A DNA stretch of 64,000 nt from positions 177,733,427-177,797,426 of the forward strand of contig OZ024743.1 in the NCBI GenBank assembly GCA_964016885.1. Direction: 5' to 3'. Positions 11,651-22,318 of this stretch are shown one piece after another; the stretch's first letter is position 1, and each line of letters starts with the position of its first letter. The notes below the pieces were generated by a model. That model was not told the DNA's origin and did not search any database. It saw only the letters and a program-made list of their open reading frames with translations. Made by a program: the position numbers and the translations under genes. Source of the DNA: Eledone cirrhosa. Its lineage: Eukaryota > Mollusca > Cephalopoda > Octopoda > Eledonidae.

Positions 11651-12299
11651 TATAGTTCCGTATTGAGCTGTGTGAGAAGGTGGATTTCATATATTAAAAG
11701 CTAGGTGGTATTGGTTCGAATCACGGTGGTTTAAATCTCGCGAATTTTGTAGCAATCCTATGTCTGCAGAGAATTGACCTTTCTATTTTGCTGTTGAGTA
11801 GCATTTTATCGTTCCTTAAGATATGCAGCAGTTCAAGGTTGCAGAGCCCGCAGTAGGAACAACCGCTGCTATATGTCTTTGCGTTCGCCAATTTCGACCA
11901 GCTAATAAGGTTTTTATCCTTAAGTTGCTATATTTTATTGGCGAGGGTTGTAGAATTTATCAGTGCACGGTTCTTCATTGAATGTCTGTGCACATACCAT
12001 CTTTTTTTAAAAGCACCCGCGGTGGATCCAATGTAGTACCAAGTGGAGTTGCCCGAGTTTATAGTACACATGTGCACTAGGGCCGATTCAAGGCACCTAT
12101 TCTCTATTGGGCACTTATCCTGTAGGTGACAGTTGCAGTTCTGGGTATTACTCTGTGCAGCTTTCACATTGCGGTTTTGTAAGCTATTGTATGTGGGTTG
12201 CGATTTATGCCTATTGAAGTTTTGCTGCGGTGTGTTCATGTGCGTTTGCGGTTGTGATACTGTAATGTGTTTGTGTTTTGTGTTTGGTGCTATGTCCAT
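11650..12299 (-). pseudogene. PLE C-terminal GIY-YIG endonuclease remnant
   Basis: On the minus strand an open stretch contains NCNC, CP-ENRC and then VHMC...STWYYIGSTAGAFKKRW. That is a cysteine-rich linker followed by the first half of a GIY-YIG nuclease (YIG, then the catalytic Arg of KKRW). Further 3' another frame has SSGCSYCGLCNLELLHIL, matching the TGSHNCCDLC segment of the copy at 28.7 kb. The reverse transcriptase part is gone. Penelope-type elements use the GIY-YIG domain to nick target DNA; this copy is dead. It lies between inverted terminal repeats. Confidence 0.75.
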
Positions 12300-12597
12300 T
12301 ATACTCTATCTCTTACTTATATTGATGTTATTATTTTAATTTTCTGCTATCTAGTTATTTTATTTTATCATTGAAATTATTATTCTGGTTTAATACCACA
12401 CATATAAAAACCATGCCTTATGTATTTTCTTCATTTCACCCGCTCCGATGAAAATGACTGGTTATAAACAAAGTATTTGAGTTCGATTGGCGCAAAATCA
12501 GGCGTATAGCGAACTCTAGACCTGCCAGATCAAAGAAACAATTGTCATCAATGTGAATAAAGCCCTTATTGTATAGCGAACCATGTCAATCTTCTTT
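12298..12597 (-). repeat. PLE right inverted terminal repeat
   Basis: Reverse complement of 10603-10912. On the plus strand of this arm CTCCGATGAAAATGACTGG shows a CCGATGA core that resembles a decayed hammerhead box, but no GAAA partner in the right place was found. Confidence 0.85.
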
Positions 12598-12773
12598 CTT
12601 GAATTATTATTACTCCAAGTATAAACTACATAGAAATCACCGCGAAATCGCAGCATCACTATGGAAATGTCTTGTTGAGTCAAACTAAGCCACACGTTAA
12701 TACTACCCACTACAAGAAATACTACAACTGGACTACATCTAAGTGGACTGCCATGACGATAACCTATTATCCC

Positions 12774-12774
<1 letters not shown>

Positions 12775-12822
<48 letters not shown>

Positions 12823-12824
12823 TA
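12775..12824. repeat. (TA)n followed by (GA)n
   Basis: Simple dinucleotide tract. Confidence 0.95.
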
Positions 12825-12849
12825 AATATACACAGGTGTGTATGATTGC

Positions 12850-13660
12850 GTATAGAAGATTATATTAATAAAAGGAATTCCAACTTTGTCTGATTTACAA
12901 TCCTTTAAAATTTATAATGGTATTAGAATGAAATAGTATGGCAGAATATTAAATGTTAAGTGTTAATTGAACAAGTACTTTCATGCTTTCGCAATCTTCA
13001 GGTTCATCGAAATACAGTTTGCAAAATTTAGCATCCTGTAGCCGCTTTTCACTGTATATAAGGCACAACATTTACCCATCTCATTACAGTTGAAAATTGC
13101 AATGACGAAAATTCAATGACGATACACATCGTTAAATGACGATAAACATCGATAAACATCGTCATTTCTTCAGACAGCCAAAATTGATTAAAAGGTAACA
13201 TTTCTGAGGCAATTTTATTTGGAAGGGAGTGGACTAAAAAAATCTGTTTTTGCTTTGGTTGTCCGCCCCCTTCTGGTTTCAGGCCATACATACATCTCTG
13301 CGCATGTCGCAGGGGTGTGTGGGTGGCTGACCCTTCACCTACACCAAGAATAATACCAACCTTGTATGTTCTCTCTATCCACCAATCTCCCACCTCTTCG
13401 GCCGACAACTCGATATGGTCAGTGGGAGTTCAAGCAAGCCAAAGGTTACTGCTAACTTTGGCAACCAATAGGATTTCGGTGCATTTGTACCCGCCATCCG
13501 TTTATGGCGGGATTATCACCCGAAGTGAGAAAGTTCCCTTCTGCTATGGTTAATATAACTTATCATAGAAAATATTTAAAATTTCCCAACAGTCAATTTT
13601 CTAAGGATAAGAAAATATCTGGCCACTGGTCGTTGATGACATGTGAAATTTAAAGTATCT
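12850..13660. other. Unrecognised sequence with a moderately GC-rich centre
   Basis: Bases 13200-13560 are richer in GC than the surroundings and have an open minus frame of 119 codons that I do not recognise. No SINE body, reverse transcriptase or transposase motif was found. Short tandem copies of GACGATAAACATC occur at about 13130-13160. Confidence 0.4.
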
Positions 13661-13782
13661 AATTTAATGAGTGTTAAACTTTAAAATAAACGAATGCAAA
13701 GAATAAAACAAATATAAAAATTAAACAAATGTAAACATTAAACAATCCTACAGTTGGTATCCCGGTATATTTATATACATTC

Positions 13783-13882
13783 AGGGTGTACAAAAGATAT
13801 GTATACACACTTTGATTACCACTACAGGCAATATTTATTAGAATGGTGTTGAAGTGTGTATAATTTTTAGGACACCCTGTAT
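13783..13882 (-). mobile_element. Short mariner-type MITE
   Basis: The right end on the minus strand is TACAGGGTGTCCTAAAAA, and the left end (plus) is TTCAGGGTGTACAAAAGA, so the ends are imperfect inverted repeats of the CAGGGTGTCC kind typical of mariner elements. Only about 100 bp lies between them. No transposase. Confidence 0.55.
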
Positions 13883-13910
13883 ATATATATATATACATAC
13901 ACACACACAC

Positions 13911-13944
<34 letters not shown>

Positions 13945-13945
13945 A
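13880..13945. repeat. (TA)n/(CA)n/(TG)n tract
   Basis: A self-complementary mixture of TA, ACAC and GTGT dinucleotides. Confidence 0.95.
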
Positions 13946-14029
13946 AAAGGTAAACAGAAATAACAACACAATCGGTACAGTATATGGAAGGAATATATTA
14001 GGTTAACGCTTGAAATAGTAGGAAGAGCG

Positions 14030-14065
14030 TCTTAACGTTTCGGATGCTAGTCCTTTATCAGAAGA
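14030..14065 (-). ncRNA. Hammerhead-ribozyme-like motif
   Basis: Reading the minus strand from 14065: stem I strand TCTT, box CTGATAA (G8 replaced by A), stem II GGA/TCC with loop CTAGCA, then GAAAC, GT, T as the cleavage-site base, then AAGA closing stem I with TCTT. Layout and spacing fit a minimal type I hammerhead with a tiny stem III. The G8 change should weaken or abolish cleavage. No PLE coding sequence is adjacent. Confidence 0.5.
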
Positions 14066-14711
14066 AAGAATGCAAAATAAGAAAGATTGAAGGGACGGGT
14101 GTGACTCCGCTCTGACTATACCTGTCATTATCGGGGCACTGGGATATGTTAGTAACTGCTTCAGTAAAAATCTTGAGAATCTAGGCTTCACCGAAACAGA
14201 AGGAAAACGACTAATAAGGAAATTACAAGTACAATCCATTAATGAACAGTAAAGATATGTAAAACACTCTAAAGGTTCTGCATCTAATAACTGCATATAC
14301 ACATGTACAGATACAAAGCATATGCACATGCGCACATATACCTCAAAACATGCACATGCACACATACATTAACATCCATACCTGCACACACATGCATTCA
14401 GAAATGCATACCTATCTACCTAATTGATGTTGTTTAAATTCTAATGAGAGAGTCTTGTAACTATGTTAGAAACCGACGCTCTCTATATTGGTAAAACTTT
14501 ATAAACTTATAAAACCAGAACATACATACATACATATTGTGGAACGTAAAATACCCGATGGCGACACCAAGTGGTTTCGGCTTGTATTCAGCAAGCCTTT
14601 ACGAGTGTGTGTATATATTTATTCATGTGTGTATATATGTTGCTATGGCCATTGATGGGCTAATCTTATCTGTATGACATGGCGATCCTCTCTTGCAAGA
14701 CTAGGTAGATA

Positions 14712-16030
14712 AAATGTTGCTTTCGATTTACAAAGGCAAAGGCTCCAAGTCGGAATGCGGTGATTATCTTGGTATAAGTCTCCTCGAATCGGTAGGAAAT
14801 GTCTTGTCCAAGTTCTTGCTGAATCATCTAAAAGAAATGGATCTACCCTGGTGCCATTCCTGAGATGCAGTGTGGATTCAGAGCTGAGCAGGATACTATG
14901 GAAATGATTTTCTTAGCCTGTCAACTTATGGAGAAGTGTGTTGAGCAGCAAGTGAAACTTTACCATGTTTTTGTGGATCATACCAAAGCTGTTGATACTG
15001 TTAATCGTAGTGCGTTGTTGGTCATACTGGTGAAACTTGGATGCCTTCATGAGTTTGTTGGAATATTCAGAAACTCCATCAAAATATGAAAGCAATAGTC
15101 CACTTCAATGGGACACTTTCAGAGCCAAAACGGTGTTAAACAAGGCTCTGTTCTCCATCTTCTTTGCAGTGCTGCTGACATATGCCTTCCAATATTTCGA
15201 TTTCGGTGTATACTTGCGAATTAGAACCTCTGGCAAAGTATTTGATCTAAGACGGTTTAACACTAAGTCCAAAGCTTTGGGCACTCTTGTTAGGGAGTTC
15301 CTGTATAGTGATGATGCAGATTTTGTGACTCACACAGTAGAGGACATGCAGTTGATATTAGACACCTTTTCCAATATATGGACTGTGTTTGGACTAAATA
15401 TTAGTCTACAAAAGACAAATGCCATGTACAATCCACCAGTTGTGAAAGTGTATATGGGGCCAAACGTTTTCGTGAGAGGAAAAAGAGTTGAGCTAGTGGA
15501 CAGCTTTGTGTATCTCGGAAGTACACTTAGCAGAGATGGAACCCTCGATGCAGAAATAGATCACCGGATTACGAAAGAAAGTATTGCCTTCGGAAAGATA
15601 GAGAAGCGAGGCTGATCAAATCGGGGTATCACTAAAAACACAAAGCTATCGGTGTATGAGACCTGTGTTCTTAAAGCCCTGCGAACCGTGGACAAATTAC
15701 AGGCATCATATCAGGCAGTTGGAAAGATTTAATCAGCATTGTATACTACGCATCTTGAACATCAAGTGTTCCTCTTACACGCCGGATGTTGAGGTACTTG
15801 AGAAAGTGGGTAGCTCCAGTATTGAAAGGAGGATTATGAACCAGATGCGCTGGGCTGTTAATATGGTCAGGATGGAGGATGGAAGGCTCCCTAAACAGCT
15901 GTTTTATGAGGAGCTGATCAGAAGAAGAAGGCCACAGCATAAGCCAAAGAAGTGGTTTAAGGATGTCTTGAAAGACAATCTTAAAGCTCTAAAGATTGAT
16001 ATGGATAACCGGGAGAGACTAGCATCATAG
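14712..16030 (+). pseudogene. Degenerate LINE reverse transcriptase, palm to C-terminus
   Basis: A plus-strand non-LTR reverse transcriptase can be followed through several frames. ECGDYLGISLLE at about 14752 matches the fingers motif. QCGFRAEQDT...FLACQLMEKC...VFVDHTKAVDTVNRS lies at 14868-15015 (motif A; DHTKAVD for the usual DLTKAFD). LYSDDADFV at about 15300 is the catalytic motif C (YSDD for YADD). VYLGSTLSRDGTLDAEI lies near 15510. The C-terminal domain VEKVGSSSIERRIMNQMRWA...RLPKQLFYEEL runs about 15790-15920. Several stops and frameshifts break it, and the 5' endonuclease is absent. It belongs with the RTE/jockey-like LINEs common in molluscs. Inactive. Confidence 0.8.
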
Positions 16031-16164
16031 AGGAAGATAATCATAGATGTGTTTGTACATATGTATATGTGAATTTTTTTTTTAATAGTGCAATGGCCAT
16101 ACTCGATAACGAGGGGAAAGCCATCATGTATTTATGTATGTATTTACGTATGTATACATGCATG

Positions 16165-16195
16165 TATGTATATATATATATATATATATATATAG
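16165..16195. repeat. (TA)n tract
   Basis: Short TA run beginning a (TA)n-bounded block that ends at 16386. Confidence 0.9.
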
Positions 16196-16259
16196 TGGTA
16201 GAACACTGGAAGGTAATATCCGTAGTGGTAGAGCACTCAGTCCATGGGACGAGTTAGGT

Positions 16260-16369
16260 AGAAGTGGTTACACAACAGTTAGTTCACCATGTCCATTACG
16301 AGCTGAGGATCCGCTAAGGTGAAACAATTGTTCTCGGTATGGTGAACTAACTGTTGTGTAACCACTTCT
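16260..16369. repeat. Palindrome with 31-bp perfect arms
   Basis: Bases 16260-16290 are mirrored at 16339-16369. The loop is about 48 bases. (TA)n lies on both outer sides (16165-16195 and 16369-16386), with extra sequence on the left. Confidence 0.85.
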
Positions 16370-16418
16370 ATATATATATATATATAGGTTTAATATAGAT
16401 GAGATTCTACAAGACTAG

Positions 16419-16446
16419 AACTGTTTCATTCTTTAGAAATCATCAG
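16419..16446 (-). ncRNA. Hammerhead-like core, stem I truncated by a microsatellite
   Basis: On the minus strand from 16446: CTGATGA (consensus), hairpin TTCT/AGAA, GAAAC, A, GT, T. All core bases are present. The 5' strand of stem I, which should pair with CTAG downstream of the cleavage base, has been replaced by the (TA)n tract starting at 16448. The same 3' half is seen at 1840-1870. Confidence 0.5.
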
Positions 16447-16625
<179 letters not shown>

Positions 16626-17050
16626 TATGTATAACAGCGAGCGACAAACAGACAATGGTGGGACGCTGTGCAACTGGCCTGCTGACCGAACGCGGTGGAA
16701 TACTATGATTGCCTCTTGCGTCGCAAGACGCGGGAGCTTCTGAGTCTGAGTCTGAGTATAACAGTTAGTAATTTTAGTACAGTTTATGCTAAGACTTGTA
16801 TATGAATGAGTATGTTCAACTGAATGTTTCAATTTAAATTTATTTATCTTAGCTCACAGCTGAAATAAATTACATGTTGTCCTTCCGATTCTTATAAGTT
16901 TTATGGTTGTAAAATCATAGTTAGTTGTATCATAATAGCAGATTCAGGAAATAGTTTCTTCGGTGATGGGTTTATTATGTTTCTAACATCGTTCGAAAGT
17001 TTGCCAACTTATATAAAGTTTTCTAGTAAAATATACCAATGTCGCCCACT
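16626..17050. other. No gene recognised
   Basis: Contains three tandem TGAGTC units at about 16740-16757. Nothing else recognisable. Confidence 0.5.
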
Positions 17051-17113
17051 TGATTGATGTATTCAACCTCTTTCTGCATTGCGAAATATCTATAGACGTT
17101 GGCATGAAACAAC

Positions 17114-17142
17114 ACACACACACACACACACACACATACACA

Positions 17143-17183
<41 letters not shown>
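17114..17183. repeat. (CA)n(TA)n microsatellite
   Basis: Directly abuts the SINE head at 17184. Confidence 0.95.
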
Positions 17184-17187
<4 letters not shown>

Positions 17188-17374
17188 TGGATTGGCAGTA
17201 TCGGTAGAGGGTCGGACGTCATGCTTTGGCGCATAGAGTTACGGCCCTTTCCATTCTGAGTTCAAATCCCGCCGAGGTCAACTTTGCCTTTCATCCTTAC
17301 GGGATGATAAAATAAAGTACCAGCAATGTACTGGGTAATTGCTGGCCTTGTGCCAAAAGTAGAAACAATTATTA
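17184..17374 (+). repeat. tRNA-derived SINE, near full length
   Basis: GCGGTGGATTGGCAGTATCG to AGAAACAATTATT. The body is well conserved, including CATCCTTACGGG and AAAATAAAGTACCAG. Confidence 0.92.
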
Positions 17375-17515
17375 TAACAGAATCTAAGAATTTCCCGTTC
17401 ACGAGTTCCTTCTGTTTGTGTGATTGGTAATTTATATAATTATAGAAAATAATTTGTTCTTTAATATTGTCGTTTGAAGATGCTCCGTGTTATTATGACA
17501 AGAATCTACATGATA

Positions 17516-17695
17516 TAATTGTTTCTACTTTTGGCAAAAGGCCAGAAATTATCCAGTACATTACTGGTACTTTATTTTATGGAGCCCGTAAGGATGAAAG
17601 GCAAAGTTAACCTCGACGGGATTTGAACTCAAACTGTAAAGAGACGTAACTATGCTAGAAAGCATGTCGTCCAACCCTCTACCGATACTGCCAAT
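17516..17695 (-). repeat. tRNA-derived SINE, minus
   Basis: Starts with the reverse-complement tail AATTGTTTCTACTTTTGGC and ends at the head ACCGATACTGCCAATG. Head-to-tail order is opposite to the copy 140 bp upstream, so the pair is tail-to-tail. Confidence 0.92.
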
Positions 17696-17721
17696 GACAA
17701 TATAATGATTTGTACTATAGG

Positions 17722-17857
17722 CACGAGTCCAGCAATTTGTGGGGAGGGTAAAGTCGATTAAATCCACCCACTGCGTAATTGGTGCTTTATTTTATCGACC
17801 CGACCCCTGTCAGGATGAACAACAAAGCTAACCTCGGCGGGATTTTACCAATCCACA
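17722..17857 (-). repeat. tRNA-derived SINE, truncated minus copy
   Basis: Keeps the long-tail variant (AAGTCGATTAAATCCACCC) and body, and ends abruptly after CTCGGCGGGATTTTACC. The tRNA head is mostly missing. Confidence 0.8.
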
Positions 17858-18142
17858 TATTATAATGAAAGGCAATTAAATCTATTCCACATATCAGAAC
17901 CATAAATGAAACTTAAAAGTCAGTCCTCCTTATTTCACGTTGCACCAGTATATTCAGCTGAAAATGTGTACCAGCAATACATGGAGGGAGGGGGGGGGTC
18001 AATTTCGATGGACTGACGTCCTGTCCAGTGGGAAGTCTTGTACTCTCATTTGCTTAATGCCACGAAACCGGGATAAGCACCGGACTACCGAGCCTCCTGG
18101 CTTATGGCACATTTTAGACAATAGACTTTAGACTTAGCCACG

Positions 18143-18200
18143 CACTAGGATCGATTTAATCAACTCCCCCCACCCAAACAATTGTTAGCCTTGTATCTCA
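18143..18200 (+). repeat. SINE 3' tail fragment
   Basis: CACTAGGATCGATTTAATC followed by a C-rich run and TTGTTAGCCTTGT. Only the distal tail of the long-tail subfamily. Confidence 0.65.
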
Positions 18201-18209
18201 ATCATAATC

Positions 18210-18800
18210 CAATACATTTACTAGTAATTCATTGCTTAAAAGTAGTACGTTGAGTAGGTTGATTGCTCTGGCGTTATGTGGTATTTCAAAGATATTTAAC
18301 CTTCGTTAAAAATATCCACTTATATTTTGAATATCACAAAATTCCTACATATACAACATTGCTTCAAATGATTTTAAACTTCAGTTGAAAGAAACTAGTT
18401 ATAGCTAAGATCTTAGATAACCACTTGACAAAGGAAATGTTTATGAATGAAATACTTAATGTAGATACCATACAGAGAATGGTTCAAATGACACCGGATC
18501 ATTTGATTGCTATAGCTACGTTCGATATTATCTAAACAGTTACAATCTTAGATCAAAGTTGTCTGAGTTGAAATAATATTACTTACTTCAATGGTCTATC
18601 AATAAGTAGCATCTTGTTATGGGTCTTGTAGCAAAGCGACCCTGAATCTCTCATAACAACTATTTAACTTAATAAATAGTTTATAAAAAGATTCAATAAC
18701 AGAAACTTCTAGCTGATTTACGGCTTCCCTTGCATTTTTTCTTTATCATTTTTAATATTTATTTCCTTAACGTTGGCTTTCCCTAGTTATTTTGTTTTCC
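18210..18800. other. AT-rich sequence, nothing recognised
   Basis: No repeat or coding pattern identified. Confidence 0.5.
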
Positions 18801-18809
18801 TTTTTTCCT

Positions 18810-18925
18810 TTTCTTTTTAATTTTATATTCATTTATCTCTGTCTATCTTGTTTGTTTGTTTTTTATTTGTTTCTCAACTGTGATAAATATTAGATATTCC
18901 CCTAGACTTACGAGCTCTATTCTGA
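18810..18925 (+). repeat. Dispersed repeat tail, sister of about 41390-41510
   Basis: Shares TTCATTTATCT, TTTGTTTCTCAACTG, TAGATA, TTCCCCT and AGCTCTAT in the same order with 41395-41492. Confidence 0.55.
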
Positions 18926-19158
18926 CGGATGTTTAAATGTTTTAAATAGATAAATAGCTGAGCTTATAATGGGGGAGATACTCAGTGATATACATATTGT
19001 GAGCAGGGCCAACCCACGATGAGGACACCACTGTGTAGTGCTAAAAACTCCCTTCCTATACATTGAGATAAAGACCAGATACTGCAATAGCTTGTGGTTC
19101 AAAGGCCCCCAACTCTTTAAATAGCAAACAAAAAACGTGAAAGAATTACACGTTTTTG

Positions 19159-19243
19159 CAGTAACGCACTGGGGTCAATCTCATCGACTTTCTCCTCCCT
19201 TAAGATTGCTGGCCTTGTGCGTACATCAGAAAACATTATTTTA
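19159..19243 (+). repeat. SINE 3' fragment (first of a three-copy cluster)
   Basis: GTAACGCACTGGGGTCAATC through GCTGGCCTTGTGC and ATTATTT. The head is absent. Confidence 0.75.
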
Positions 19244-19251
19244 CATAATAA

Positions 19252-19460
19252 ATTGGCAGTATGGGTAGGGCGTCGGAAACACACTTTGAGGCATATAGTT
19301 ACGTCCCTTTGCCTTCTTAGTTCAAACCCTACAGAGGTTAATTTTGCCTTTTATCCTTAGGGGGTTGATAAAATAAAGCACTAGTAATGAACTGGGGTCG
19401 ATTTAATTTACTTTTAGTTCCCCAAAATTGTTGGTCTTGTGCCTAAATAAAAAACTATTA
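19252..19460 (+). repeat. tRNA-derived SINE, long-tail subfamily
   Basis: AATTGGCAGTATGGGTAGGG to TTGTGCCTAAATAAAAAAC. The tail contains the extra GGTCGATTTAATTTAC segment missing from the short-tail copies such as 1294-1480. Confidence 0.88.
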
Positions 19461-19465
19461 TCATT

Positions 19466-19675
19466 TAGGCAGTATCAGCAGTGCGTCGGCAAACATGCTT
19501 AGCGACATAGAGTTACGCCCTTTACATCTGGGATCTATTTCCACTAGGTTAACTTTGACTTTCATCCTTACAGGGTCGATAAAATAAAGCATCAGTAATG
19601 TACCGGAGTCGATTTAATTGACTTGCCCCTACCTACAAAAGATTCTTGGCCTTGTGGCTAAATCAGAAACCCTCT
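19466..19675 (+). repeat. tRNA-derived SINE, long-tail subfamily, third in cluster
   Basis: TTTAGGCAGTATCAGCAGTG to GGCTAAATCAGAAACC. Same orientation and a few bases after the previous copy, so three copies are arranged head to tail in about 520 bp. Confidence 0.88.
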
Positions 19676-20090
19676 TCTTCGCTCACGTTTTCATGAGAGG
19701 GTCGTTCGTGGTGAAATCAGACACCAATATTTTTATTAATACACGAAAATATGGGATCAATAAGATCCTACGACCCAATATAAAATAAGCAGTGAAGCAA
19801 TATTCATTACATATAAAATATCTCACGTTTCATATGTACAACTTTCCAGCGTTTTGATTTTAACTTCCATAATTTTCATACCGGGAAATATAATAGTTTC
19901 ACATAAATCAAACAATTAGGTTACCAATACCTTACTCAGTGTGTTTCGGTAACATAACGCACATATAAATAAATATACATACTCAGGCATACACAAACAT
20001 ACACACACGTGCGTGCACTAATCTACATATCTCTCTCTCTCTCCCTCTTTCTCTCCCTTTTTCTGGCTCCTTTCTTTCAATCTTTCCCTC
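19676..20090. other. No gene recognised
   Basis: AT-rich; ends in a CT-rich run (20031-20095). Confidence 0.5.
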
Positions 20091-20249
20091 TTTCTAACAC
20101 ACACACACACACACACTCTCTCTCTCTCTAATATATATATATATATTTATTTTCTTTGGTCGTTTTGGAAGCCTCAACAATGCAGATGGGTAATTCATTG
20201 GGTAACATGATCCGGTGGTGAAGAGAGAGATGTAATGGAATGTAGAATG

Positions 20250-20491
20250 CGATGTACAGTGTGTAGAGGAACGTAGGAAAGAGCGTAAAAAAAAAAATAA
20301 CACGAGATGGAGTTACTTTGGGAGAGATTTAATTGTCCCTATATTTCGGATTCGCATCCATCAACTGTGGGGTTTTCGGGGGAGTTCGGGGGGGAGGGTT
20401 ATCTGTCGGAAAGGAACGGTATGTGTCCTCTGCTGTTCGTTGTTTTGACTAACGCTCTTTCCTATGTTCCTCTACACACTATACATCTCAT

Positions 20492-20495
<4 letters not shown>
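20250..20495. repeat. Inverted repeat with about 40-bp arms
   Basis: GTAGAGGAACGTAGGAAAGA with flanks (20250-20286) is mirrored by TCTTTCCTATGTTCCTCTAC with flanks (20456-20492). The spacer is about 165 bp, and (TA)n tracts lie on both outer sides. Confidence 0.75.

Positions 20496-20505
<10 letters not shown>

Positions 20506-20555
<50 letters not shown>
20506..20555. repeat. (TA)n microsatellite
   Basis: About 50 bases, immediately before the palindromic PLE-end pair. Confidence 0.97.
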
Positions 20556-20561
<6 letters not shown>

Positions 20562-20882
20562 ACTTTGGGAGGGTCATGATGCCAATAAGAAACACACCGT
20601 CCACATGTTTTCACTTCAATTTATTATAAATTTCCGTTTGGTTTGGTTCGTTCCACTGAAGAGGTCACAGAATGTGTGACGAAAGAATTTTGACAATATA
20701 TGAACAACCATCCGGTAATAGAACCAACCAGCCAACCGGAAATTTATAATAAATTGAAGTGAAAACATCTGGTGCGAGTGTTTCTTATTGGCAACATGAC
20801 TCTCCCAAAGTATAACAATATCGGTTTCAACACACGTTTTCAGATAAGGAATCTTGATAAACAAATTCAGAAACGAAATATA
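20554..20882. mobile_element. Palindromic pair of PLE terminal repeats, diverged
   Basis: The left arm GTACTTTGGGAGGGTCATG... (20556-20650) is inverted at 20727-20823 and continues to 20882. The centre has CTGAAGA, GTCACA/TGTGAC hairpin, GAAA (20655-20690): the same ribozyme core as at 32178, but stem I does not pair well here. There is no coding sequence between the arms. Confidence 0.75.
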
Positions 20883-21090
20883 TATTAGAAAGTGAGGTTT
20901 TTTTTACAAAATGCAAAATAACCGAGGGGTACGACACGAGTGAAAGTATAAAGAAAAAAAGGATGAAATCGAAAATGCAACTGGAGTCTTACTTAAAAAA
21001 ATATAAATATATTTATGTGATTCCTTTACCGGTTGCGCAGTTCTTCTGCTTTTCAAAAGAAGAGTTGAGATTGAGGGTCTCTGATTTTTC

Positions 21091-21093
<3 letters not shown>

Positions 21094-21160
<67 letters not shown>
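21094..21160. repeat. (TA)n microsatellite
   Basis: About 66 bases of TA separating two palindromic PLE-end elements. Confidence 0.97.
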
Positions 21161-21161
<1 letters not shown>

Positions 21162-21381
21162 CGTTTCTGAATTTGTTTAGCAAGATTCTTTATCTGAAAT
21201 CGTGTGTTGAAACCGATATTGTTATACTTTGGGAGGGTCATGTTGCCAATAAAAAACACACGCACCAGTTGCTTTCACTTCAATTTATTATATATTTATA
21301 AATTTATAAATTTACAAATCTACCAACTTATAAATTTCTGGTTGGTTGGTTGGTTCCACAACCAGATAGTTGTTTATATAT

Positions 21382-21426
21382 AGTCATAGTCCTTTCGTCG
21401 CACACTCTGTGACCTCTTCAGTGACT
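21382..21426 (-). ncRNA. Hammerhead ribozyme motif in left PLE arm
   Basis: Minus strand: AGTCA, CTGAAGA, hairpin GTCACA...TGTGCGAC, GAAA, GGAC, TA, TGACT. Same as the plus copy at 21496 apart from a one-base change (G inserted or substituted) in the 3' strand of stem II. Confidence 0.65.
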
Positions 21427-21495
21427 GGGGATTCCTTAACAAAATGGCGTAGGACAGAAGAAAGGAAAGGCACAGAAACAAAGAAAGGAATCCCC

Positions 21496-21540
21496 AGTCA
21501 CTGAAGAGGTCACAGAGTGTGTGACGAAAGAACTATGACT
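21496..21540 (+). ncRNA. Hammerhead ribozyme motif in right PLE arm
   Basis: Stem I AGTCA (21496-21500) pairs with TGACT (21536-21540). The box CTGAAGA (21501-21507) fits CUGANGA. Stem II GTCACA/TGTGAC is followed by GAAA (21525-21528), a minimal stem III and a cleavage site after A21535. PLE terminal repeats are known to carry hammerhead ribozymes. The pairing was done by eye. Confidence 0.75.
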
Positions 21541-21724
21541 ATATATAAACAACTATCTGGTTGTGGAACCAACCAACCAACCAGAAATTTATAAGTTTGT
21601 AGATTTGTAAATTTATAAATTTATAAATATATAATAAATTGAAGTGAAAGCAACTGGTGCGTGTGTTTCTTATTGGCAACATGACCCTCCCAAAGTATAA
21701 CAATATATATATATATATATATAT

Positions 21725-22318
21725 TTATTAAAATAACAGATTAAAGCTTAAGCAAAGAATCGCTGCTTTCACCATTAACGGGATCTTCTGAAACTAACAA
21801 AGTCAATCTGTGAACGCAGAAGTGAATATTTCAAAAAACATTGCAACCGCAGAAAGACAGAAAGACGATACTTTGGTTCGTGGAAACGTTCCCTGGCAAA
21901 GAAAAAACGAATATAATACGTCATTATTTGGAGCGGTGAAAAACAATTACACGCAAAGAGAAAAACCACGTTTGTGGTATAAAAGAAGTCGTAGACTAAT
22001 ATTCTATTAGGTGGTTCATAGAGACGTTCTCTGTCAATGAACGGAAAAAAACGAAGATAATACGTCATATGTGGAGTGCGGAGAACAATTGCACGTAAAG
22101 ACAAAACCACGTAAATGGTATAACTGAAGTCGTAGACTAAAATTCTAACTAGGAAACCGAATGATTCTTGGCTTCAGAGTTAAGAATAAAGTAAATAAAA
22201 TACAGAGGTAATTGAAATTAAATAAATACATAAACTCATCCATATACGTACATACACAAACATAAGCGGAAACACTCGCCATAGGCATACACATACACGC
22301 ACGTACACAAAAAATAAA
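21725..22318 (+). repeat. Foldback element, left arm
   Basis: About 595 bp, inverted with moderate divergence at 23966-24568. Within the arm a block of about 140 bp is tandemly repeated: about 21882-22010 and 22020-22150 share ACGTCAT, ACAATT, AACCACGT, GGTATAA and AAGTCGTAGACTAA. A related partial copy lies at 59368-59480. No coding frame is recognised. Confidence 0.8.

Larger units (their letters stand above)
21158..21703. mobile_element. Palindromic pair of PLE terminal repeats (no coding part)
   Basis: Arms of about 230-280 bp (21158-21440 and 21484-21703) are nearly identical inverted copies of the PLE end at 32110-32440. The roughly 45-bp centre (AAAATGGCGTAGGACAGAAG and AAGGAAAGGCACAG) is the same sequence that precedes the right end of the PLE at 32120-32160. 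The element therefore looks like a PLE reduced to its two terminal repeats plus a scrap of 3' sequence. It carries hammerhead motifs on both strands and is followed by (TA)n. Confidence 0.85.
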
